Assembly (NCBI GenBank): GCA_002751075.1
Contig: NAOQ01000407.1
Coordinates: forward strand, 1-16,021
Source: Ichthyophonus hoferi
Lineage: Eukaryota; Opisthokonta; Ichthyosporea; Ichthyophonida; Ichthyophonidae
Direction of reading: 5' to 3'
Length of the DNA: 16,021 nt
A program made the position numbers and the translations under genes. The notes beneath the pieces were generated by a model. The model made no database searches. It was not told the origin of the DNA and saw nothing but the letters and a program-made list of their open reading frames with translations. The first letter of the stretch is position 1. The number at the start of each line of letters is the position of its first letter. Shown here one piece after another: positions 9,476-16,021 of the stretch.

Positions 9476-10791
9476 GTCGCTATTTAATGTTACCAATCAG
9501 TTTTCTGAGTTCTCAACGATCTGGATACTGATTGTCATATACGAGAGCCAGTGGTGTTACAATTGTTACAATAACAATGTATTTATTACATAGCTGTGTT
9601 TAATAATCTAAGTGGGACCATTCATAAGTATTTTGATTAGCGTAATACAGTTCATGAAAGATAAAAGAGACCTACTAGGAATGTTTAATCCTGCTTCGAT
9701 AATCTTACACTACAAGGTACTTGTTTGAATGACTCATTAGTTAATTCACTAATGCAAGTGCTTGCAAACTATGTATCGACAAATCAACTTAAACTGTGTT
9801 AACAATCTTGTAACAAATCTTATATTTCAATACCTAACATCTGGATCCTTGTGAATGATATTAGCCTAATGATTCTATTCAGTGTAGATATTCAGTGGTT
9901 CGCTGGATAATAAATAATTATGCCACTTATACTGTGAGTCATTCTGTGGCGTGGTTTCATTGGGTTACACCGTAGGGCCAATTAGGACTTAAGATTTCTA
10001 ATTAAGAATCTGTTTGATTCAAGTTTTCAAGAATAGACTTTTAAAATAGGTTAACTACTTGGTTAATAGTCATGCCCATCGGAGCTCATTTGGATAATAA
10101 GGACATTATAATAAGATTAGTTTAATTTAATTTATTATAATTTAATACAATATAGTGTAGTATAGCATTATGGATGAGAAGTTGAATGAATAAAATGTGG
10201 CGTCTCCTTTATAAAGCTTTGTATTACTGCTTAGTGAAAGGCATGATGTGTAGGGACATTAGCGAAGGTTGGCGTTCATTAATTTTCTAGTGTAGTATTA
10301 CAATGCACTGCATCTTTTGCACTAAGATTAGGGAAGTAATTGTCTTATATGATTGTGTTTTGGGGCACAAGGTTATGAATTATAGTCAATATGAAATGGA
10401 GAAACATAGTTATAACACAATATACCAACAGTAAATACACTCAATAAAAAAAACAATATAATAATGGCCCACATTGACCTTACTTAGTCCAAATCATGCC
10501 TCTAAGTATTATCAATACTGTATTAAGTAGGTTTAGATCACACACTGTAATTGGTTCATAATAATATTAATAATATTCATTTAAGGAAATTTATAGCATG
10601 GATTTGTCATATCCACAGAAAACTCAGAGGATTAAAATAGAACACTTGCAGCGGTTACACTATACACTAAAATGACATAGGTATGGCATCATTACTGCCT
10701 AGGCAAGTAACTCTATCTATAACGCATATTATGATTGGCTAGATTCAGAATTGATGATTGGTGTAAGGGATGTAGATGTGTCCTTGGCTAT

Positions 10792-10823
10792 ATTGGAGAC
10801 AATTTGAGGTCCAGATCTCCAAT
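10792..10823. repeat. Small hairpin
   Basis: ATTGGAGA (10792-10799) and TCTCCAAT (10816-10823) form a perfect eight-base stem around a 16-base loop, in the spacer downstream of the cyclase. ATTGGAGACA recurs at 11233-11242 over the cyclase poly(A) signal. Confidence 0.45.
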
Positions 10824-11229
10824 CAAATGCAACCCTTGGATGAAGGACGGTTATTATTATCATATTGACAACTTTTAGGACATGTACTATGGCAAAGGAA
10901 TATCTTTCTTATTTGGTTGCTTCCAAGCACGGTTGAGGGATGGAGTCATGCTGCAAACGGTGGAAAACAATTATGGTCACTACTGTTTTAGTATGCTAAT
11001 AATTATTTCTTAATCGGAGGTCAAGCCAATGAAGTACCTAGATGCCTCCGAGGCGATATAATGCATCTTTTTACCTTCTATTTTAAGGCGGCAATAATGT
11101 GTGACAAGTAACCAAGCACTGTAATGGAAATCTGCCCAATATGTATTCTCCGACACTAGAAAGTTGTCATAATTCTGATTGGACGACGCTGATATGGATG
11201 TTGATTAGTGCTAAGTAGCACGTGCAGCC

Positions 11230-11235
11230 TTTATT
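11230..11235 (-). promoter_or_regulatory. Poly(A) signal, cyclase gene
   Basis: AATAAA on the minus strand lies about 125 bases past the cyclase stop codon. It is canonical, and I noticed no other AATAAA between it and the stop codon. Confidence 0.7.
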
Positions 11236-11359
11236 GGAGACAGATCACAGCTCACCATGCCATCCAATACTATATAAACACTCTAAATCTAACTATAATA
11301 CATCTGGCTCAGTAAGATTGCATAATACATATTACGGATCGACCTTTCTCATCGTTAAT

Positions 11360-11443
11360 CTACTTATGAGTCATAGTGCGGCATCCTGTCCAATCACTAC
11401 GGGGGGGATGAATAGCATAGTCCTTACAGGTAGCTAGATGCAT
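11360..11443 (-). CDS. Cyclase last exon and stop
   Basis: Acceptor CCTATGCAG|ATG, phase 0, to a TAG stop. MHLATCKDYAIHPPRSDW, then TG and MTHK, matches the bacterial tail L..C......PP..DW.GV..M..K. It includes a run of seven C. Confidence 0.82.
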   Translation of the reverse strand: MHLATCKDYAIHPPRSDWTGCRTMTHK

Positions 11444-14400
11444 CTGCATAGGGGCCAATATAATGGTAGATTGGGTCAGTGCGTTCCTATACCTGTCATT
11501 ACTCGTGTGATTGAATATTATATACATAGGCTCTACAGAGCAAGCACTATATGTATGGAGGGAGAGGGAAGGCGCGCGTGGTCAAACATAGGCGAGTGTA
11601 GGTGCAATCACTCTCTTAACCGAGCCATATGCCTCACCATGTATTGCTACAGACATGTCAAAGACCTCACCTTTGCTACCAGGTCGTTGGCATCATATTT
11701 CTCTAGATACATCTCAAAGAGGTGCGAGGCTCCATCAAAATCACGCTCATGGTAGAGTTGAAAGGCCTGAGTAAATAGGTCTGCCTTCTCCATCTATATC
11801 ACATCTGATTAGTAACAGAAACCTTACACCATCCACGACAGGGTACTAATCACCTTGCCCTTTCTACATACCTATGCCCAACTGACCAATAACAATGCCT
11901 ATATATATGGATAAATAAAATAATTTCTACACGCCCTACTAGACTCCTTCCTGCCCAACACCAATCATATGTGGGAGCTACAAATAGACTCAAATAAATA
12001 CTTACCATGCCTATAAAAGGAAATAAATATTCTTACCATTTGCGGGGTGGTGGAGCTGACATGTGCCATCAACTCATAAATAAGAGAGGGCCGTGACTTT
12101 CCTTTTACAGCAACCCAATCAAGTGGCCGACACACAAAGGCATGACTCACCCACTGCACCATATATGGCCATAATGTTAGATCATCTATATACAGAGGTA
12201 CAGGTGTGGCTTGACGTACAAAGGTAACAGTGATACGAGTCAACACTACCGTGACCACAGGGGTGGCATTAGAATTACTATGTACCCGTATCTAATATAT
12301 ATCTCGCCTCTGGTTATTCTCCCTGACCTCCTTCTCTCTCACCCTTGTCACCAGTATATGAAAGAATGCCACACCAGATAATATATTAGCAAACGAACAT
12401 ATACTGGCACTCGGCAAAGAAACCAATAGACACTACCTTATCCTCAACAGGTAGGGTATGGTAATACTATGCACGTACCTTATATGTGTCTTCGGAGATA
12501 ATAATCTCTGTGCCATATTCTTTATTAAGGCCTTCTAGACGCTGTGGGAAATAGACCAATCAGCAATGCAAAGACATTTACTTACATCCAATAAAATAAC
12601 ACAGATAGGCTGATCGTGCATAGCAGTAGCATGATTGACCCGTTGCATCTTGATATACTCCATAGACAAGGGGCATGCTAAGGCACCAAGGTACTACTAT
12701 ATATATATATATATATACGGGGGGGGAAGGATAGGAGGGGACAGGGTAGAGTAAGACACTATACCGAGGCCAGATTAACATTGTCTCCCAGAGCTGTATA
12801 GTTCAGACGGGTATCCGATCCAAAGTTGCCTACAATACAGGTGCCAGTATGGATGCCTATATGGGCTTGGACGTAAGGGAAGCCTCGTTTCTGCCACTCT
12901 ACACCACAGTGTTAATAGCCTTCAGACGGCATACGGCCCACAGCACATACATGTCTCAATAAGCAGGCAGGTATATATAATAGTTAAATGGTGTAGTTAA
13001 ACATAATAATACACAGTCCCTCGGACGGGATAGAGGCTAGATACACAATTATAGCCTATTGGCTAGGAGGTCAGCAGAGTCATTGTTATTGACAAATATA
13101 TATATATTTTTTTTGAGCCGTGTGTTCTAATTAAAATATCAGGAAGAATAAAGATAGAAGATATACTAGAGGCCCATTGAGTCGAAAGAGAGCAAGGGTT
13201 AGGAAGTGTGAGAGAGGGTAAGAATAAGTGCCACGTCATGAGATGTGCAGGATGGGAGGATATAAAAAATACAAGGTATAGATAGATACAAACAGTAGTA
13301 GAGATATCATAATGGACTACGTTATAAAACCCACAAATATATACTACTATATTATAAGAAACTACAGTATAATAAATTATAATATAATAAGATAAAGTAA
13401 CGTTTGTAGAAATACTACAGCCATCCTGATCATGGATGGTCCTATAGTGGCGTGATATATGACCCATGAAAGAAAGAGCCTCCCATCCATACATGCACCC
13501 ATATATGTATATACTAGAACAATGAGGAAAGAGAACATAGGAAGACAGCAAGAGGTCAATGGATTACCAGGAGCCAATGTACTTAGACGGGCCTGGCACA
13601 GCAAGGCTGTCTCACAGGCCTTAATAGGGTGATGTATGACGGTCTCTGGGGCATTGAACAGTACCATTATAGCATCTCCAATATACTGCAGGAGAGTGAG
13701 GAGTAGAGGAGGAAGATGTTAAGAGGCAGGGTAAATGATGACCAGGGTAGTAGCCGTACGTACTTACATGAAACCACACATCTAGCAACGAACTTGAATA
13801 GCTATATATATTACAAACATACAATATTGGGTGTCCTTAGATAGAGAACCAGCACAGAATATTAGGATAGTCTATATAACTATTAACTATATCATAAGGC
13901 CTATGAAACAGTGGGGAGGGTTCTTTCTTCCAATAGCATCTATATGCATATAGTGCATAGACCAGCTTGGTCCTAACCGCCATTGACCATAGAGTACTCC
14001 ATCGCTGGGTATGACGTATTACCTTGTCCACTGTACCCTCATTGTGCAGGATAATGCTGGACATCTCCTCAAAGTAGCACCTGCATAATCCAATCATATA
14101 TACTTTAGAACCCATGGTTGCATACATTACATGGACCAATCCCACACCACTTGGTCACATGTTGCAAGAGGTAATACCATAATAGGAACAGAGCCTATGT
14201 CCAATCATGAATGGCCTTATAATAGATGTATAATAGTAGACTCGCTTCTCCTTCCCCCCTCTGTTCTACACCTCTGTTGTACACTATTACACGTTCTGTA
14301 TGTTTCTCTTGGCTTCACAACATTACCTTGTCAACCAATAGTATCTATCCCTAAAGACCAAGGATTGATCCATCTAGTTTCATTTGTAAGTGTACTAGTG

Positions 14401-15928
14401 CCTTTATCTGTACGTTCTATAAATAGGTTCATTGCAGTTGACTATATATAAATATTACTGGTTATAGGTCTAGAGGGTGATGATATCACAACAATAACAA
14501 GAGAGCATACCTTAGTATCGTCATCAGGTTATCCAACTCCATATTCTCACTCAACCGAGTGAAGTCCAAGATATCGGAAAACATGACCTAAACCCAATAG
14601 GGTAAGTTGGTTTCATGTCTCAAGTCCTTCTCTTGGACAGTTACAACTAAGCTTGTCCAACCATACAACGGAGTACTTTATAATCCTCTATGAGGAGGTG
14701 GTCTCTATATATAACCCTGGGACGTAAGCCTCGCCCTACCCTACGAGTAACCCATTACCGCAGGGCTATGAGAAACAAGATGGAAAGGGGAGGGAGGTGG
14801 GCCTAGTGTGTATGTATATATCTAGGTATTAGTGCAACAAATGCCTGTCTTGTCCCCACCTCCAGCCCCAGTACTGCTCTGGCCTCTCTATCACCCTCCC
14901 CCACTTGTGTAGTCCCCCTAACATGACCCTAGACACCCTATGACTCAGGGTCTATGGATATCCCCAATATGCACACACACGTACTGTAATAATCTTCTTC
15001 TTGTTATTGGCTAGCTGGGCTACCTCTCCAGAATTCACTACTTGCCGTACCACATCGGGGGGGACAAACTTGAAAAACGACCTAAGAGAAAAACGAATCT
15101 GTTATAGAGAGAGATGCATTAGCAAAAGAATAGCGTATATATATGGCATACATAGTAATATTGGGTATTGAAATTAACTTTTATATAGGTAAAAGTACAC
15201 GTGAAACCCCCTGAGTGATTGGTAGATTAAAAAAAGGTGTGAGTAGGCAATATTTAAATATCTTGGGATGGGAGCAAGAATTATATACCTATATAAATAC
15301 ATATCAAGACAGAAAGAAATGATATATATATATAACCCAGGAGTGACCCTAATCCAACCCCCTCACTCACAAAACATAAGGCCTCATTGATACGGCATAG
15401 CTCTTTGACTGGGGAAAACAGATGGCGGTCTAGGACAGGCTGGGTAAAGTCTAACACAGCAAAGCGTTTAAGTTGCTTGGTACATGCGGCAATATGTCGG
15501 GTCAGAATATGGGCCGCTGAAGGAGGTGGGAGAGTGTATGTTAATGTATAATAGACACAGGGTAATGTAGCGAATGAGATGTATATGCATATACGTGTGG
15601 TCATAGTGTCATAGGCTAAGATGCATTGTGGGTGGCCGATATAGCTCGTTACCTCTGTATGATTACTTGCTTCCCTCATATCTCAAACCAGATTCATATT
15701 TGGAAAAGGCCATCATTCCTTAGTGGAGATGATATTAACATGATGTACATCATGACTTCTAAAATTGCAACAGTACAGTCACCATGGCAACCATATATTG
15801 TACCCCTCTCGGTACTTACCTCCCACTGTAACACACACCATTATCCCTACTAGTCCCCAAGATACTAGCATTGCTATCGTCAAGGAGTTCCTAAATTCCT
15901 TCAGAAAGGAAGTCTGGGAGATGACAAC
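11360..15928 (-). CDS. One-pass class III adenylyl cyclase, 3' part
   Basis: This is a membrane enzyme that makes a cyclic nucleotide, most likely cAMP from ATP. Eleven exons chain in frame into 380 residues; the 5' part lies past 16021. In order: a short extracytoplasmic end, a transmembrane helix (about 16-36), a HAMP-like linker (38-85), a helix with FVPPDVVRQVV, the catalytic domain (about 121-285), then a TPR-like helical pair and a tail with DWTG and MTHK. The two metal-binding Asp residues are in MFSDILDF and YIGDAI. Purine selection uses Lys in DKYIGDA and Thr in NYTALGDN, the Lys/Thr pair of class IIIb adenylyl cyclases; guanylyl cyclases have Glu and Cys there. The transition-state Asn and Arg are in VNLAS and RLEGL. 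The layout is that of bacterial receptor cyclases, whose sensors are usually Cache domains. Fungal-type or vertebrate-type cyclase is excluded by the tail and the single helix. Confidence 0.93.
11671..11793 (-). CDS. Cyclase exon: TPR-like helices
   Basis: Acceptor TGATATAG|ATG and donor AAG|GTGAGG, phase 0 both ends. FTQAFQLYHERDFDGASHLF has the A...Y..RDF..A..LF pattern of the TPR-like pair that follows the catalytic domain in many bacterial receptor cyclases. Confidence 0.85.
11992..12041 (-). repeat. Duplicated 5' splice site
   Basis: At the end of the closing catalytic exon, the donor region ATGGTAAGAATATTTATTT is followed 31 bases on by ATGGTAAGTATTTATTT. The first copy (exon end 12037) keeps the frame with the next exon. 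The second (exon end 12006) has the better consensus GTAAGT but would add 31 bases and reach a stop 15 codons into the next exon, losing the C-terminal tail. Confidence 0.75.
12037..12153 (-). CDS. Cyclase exon: end of catalytic domain
   Basis: Acceptor ATGGTGCAG|TGG and donor ATG|GTAAGA, phase 0 both ends. FVCRPLDWVAVKGKSRPSL followed by IYELM is the conserved closing segment of class III domains (F..R.LD.V.VKGK..P..IYEL). Confidence 0.95.
12479..12541 (-). CDS. Cyclase exon: RLEGLNKEYG
   Basis: Acceptor TTTCCCACAG|CGT and donor AAG|GTACGT, phase 0 both ends. RLEGLNKEYGTEIIISEDTY supplies the transition-state Arg as its first residue and matches the family pattern RLE.LNK.YG..I..S..T. Confidence 0.95.
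12698..12726. repeat. (TA)10 and G8 microsatellite
   Basis: Ten TA units (12698-12717) are followed by C and eight G, inside the cyclase intron between the VNLAS and RLEGL exons. This is a simple repeat likely to vary in length. Confidence 0.85.
12765..12898 (-). CDS. Cyclase exon: HIGIHTG to VNLAS
   Basis: Acceptor GTGGTGTAG|AGT (phase 1) and donor TCG|GTATAG (phase 0). It holds W...G.P.V....GIHTG, the turn VGNFGSDTRLNYTALGDNVN and LAS. The Thr of NYT is at the second purine-selecting position, and Asn of VN is the transition-state residue. Confidence 0.95.
13568..13685 (-). CDS. Cyclase exon: second metal Asp
   Basis: Acceptor CACTCTCCTGCAG|TAT and donor CCTG|GTAATC (phase 1). YIGDAIMVLFNAPETVIHHP carries the second metal Asp in GDA and the family pattern GD..M..F.AP....H...A...A. 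Confidence 0.95.
14023..14080 (-). CDS. Cyclase exon: EEMSSIILHNEGTVDK
   Basis: Acceptor TTATGCAG|GTG (phase 2) and donor AAG|GTAATA (phase 0). CYFEEMSSIILHNEGTVDK matches the class III helix and strand Y...M...I..HGGTVDK. The last Lys is the residue that selects adenine. Confidence 0.93.
14511..14587 (-). CDS. Cyclase exon: first metal Asp
   Basis: Acceptor GGGTTTAG|GTC (phase 0) and donor CTAAG|GTATGC (phase 2). VMFSDILDFTRLSENMELDN is the hallmark class III segment (V.FSDI..FT.LSE.M); its first Asp binds magnesium. Confidence 0.95.
14985..15098 (-). CDS. Cyclase exon: pre-catalytic helix
   Basis: Acceptor CTATAACAG|ATT and donor ACA|GTACGT, phase 0 both sides. LRSFFKFVPPDVVRQVVNSG matches the conserved LR.FVP..LVR.L..SG segment just before bacterial class III domains, and KKKIIT is the first beta strand. 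A second AG nearer the motif (CTCTTAG|GTC) would break the frame. The exon includes a run of seven C (in VPPD). Confidence 0.88.
15371..15516 (-). CDS. Cyclase exon: HAMP-like linker
   Basis: Acceptor CTCCTTCAG|CGG (phase 1) and donor TTTT|GTGAGT (phase 0). The residues TRHIAACTKQLKRFAVLDF and then FSPVKELCRINEAL follow the helix-linker-helix layout of HAMP, ending in the usual S.I.EL...F-like position. HAMP passes signals from the membrane helix to the enzyme dimer. Confidence 0.88.
15820..15928 (-). CDS. Cyclase exon: transmembrane helix
   Basis: Acceptor TTATCCCCGCAG|GTT and perfect donor GGAG|GTAAGT, ending in phase 1. It encodes VVISQTSFLKEF, which resembles the end of a Cache-type sensor (VVVPESDFL...), then a hydrophobic helix LTIAMLVSWGLVGIMVCVTV. 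The upstream exon lies outside the window, so entry phase 0 is inferred from the frame only. Confidence 0.85.
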
Positions 15929-15960
15929 CTGCGGGGATAATTGGTTGTATGCTATGTTAC

Positions 15961-16017
15961 AGTAGGTATATTGTACTATAGTAGGTACACTGTACTATAC
16001 TAGGTACATTATGCCAT
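15961..16017. repeat. 19-bp tandem repeat, three units
   Basis: Units AGTAGGTATATTGTACTAT (15961), AGTAGGTACACTGTACTAT (15980) and ACTAGGTACATTATGCCAT (15999) follow one another exactly every 19 bases. The third is more diverged, and the array may continue past the window. It lies in the intron before the first visible cyclase exon. Each unit holds short palindromes built on GTAC. Confidence 0.85.
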
Positions 16018-16021
16018 ATTA

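Larger units (their letters stand above)
7207..11229. other. 4-kb intergenic spacer, no gene seen
   Basis: This stretch separates the Aven start from the cyclase poly(A) signal. It is AT-rich with poly(A), poly(T) and (TA) runs (for example near 8620). No exon chain, tRNA box pair or transposase was found. The right end of Aven's promoter must lie in the first part; CCGCGCC at about 7833-7839, read AAATGGCGCGG on the minus strand, resembles an E2F-type site but this is weak. A 79-codon open frame at 8150-8389 resembles nothing I know. Confidence 0.5.

Noticed and set aside
9113-9985. GGCCAATTAGG present at both 9118 and 9975 as possible element ends
   Set aside because: The copies are direct, short and not followed by further similarity, so they do not define an element.
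10692-10710. Near-palindrome TTACTGCCTAGGCAAGTAA as a possible transposon end
   Set aside because: No partner copy was found in the window and it is a lone palindrome.
11438-11755. 105-codon plus-strand open frame
   Set aside because: It is the shadow of the minus-strand TPR-like cyclase exon, whose residues match the family.
13063-13551. 162-codon minus-strand open frame
   Set aside because: It falls in a cyclase intron, is rich in Tyr/Ile/Ser from AT-rich repeats and matches nothing.
15087-15098. Alternative acceptor CTCTTAG for the FVPP exon
   Set aside because: It would need a phase 2 donor upstream, which is absent, while the acceptor at 15099 keeps the frame.
1-16021. CRISPR array, tRNA or rRNA gene
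   Set aside because: No spaced identical repeats, no tRNA box A/B pair and no rRNA-like sequence were seen.

Overview
The window is eukaryotic. It holds two protein-coding genes, both on the minus strand, each cut into many short exons with GT-AG introns of roughly 200 to 1000 bases. Exon frames were chained by hand: every junction used keeps the reading frame and matches the protein family on both sides. An Aven gene, small introns, AT-rich spacers and decayed Ty1/copia pieces suggest an animal or close animal relative; an early-branching animal such as a sponge would fit, but that is inference and no species can be named.

Layout. 1-680: AT-rich sequence without a recognised gene, ending in two families of short tandem repeats (496-670). 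850-1190: a fossil Ty1/copia pol piece on the plus strand. 1590-1730: a weaker copia-like RNase H remnant on the minus strand. 2320-7115: a complete gene for the cell-death regulator Aven (minus strand, nine coding exons, 437 residues as modelled, one exon only 28 nt). About 7140-11229: a 4 kb spacer without a recognisable gene, with several small hairpins. 11230-11235: canonical poly(A) signal of the next gene. 11360-15928: the 3' eleven coding exons (380 residues) of a membrane class III nucleotidyl cyclase on the minus strand; its 5' part, expected to encode an extracytoplasmic sensor, lies beyond the right edge. 15961-16017: a 19-bp tandem repeat in the intron entering the first visible cyclase exon.

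The cyclase is the most notable item. Its order (end of an extracytoplasmic region, one transmembrane helix, HAMP-like linker, a helix with FVPPDVV, cyclase domain, a TPR-like helical pair and a tail with PP..DW.G..MT.K) is that of bacterial one-pass receptor cyclases, not of the twelve-pass adenylyl cyclases or receptor guanylyl cyclases of vertebrates. It nevertheless has at least ten introns, so it is long settled in this genome. Its purine-selecting residues (Lys and Thr) point to ATP, making cAMP. Aven is an anti-apoptotic adaptor; nothing in the sequence ties the two genes into one pathway, and they are simply arranged head to tail.
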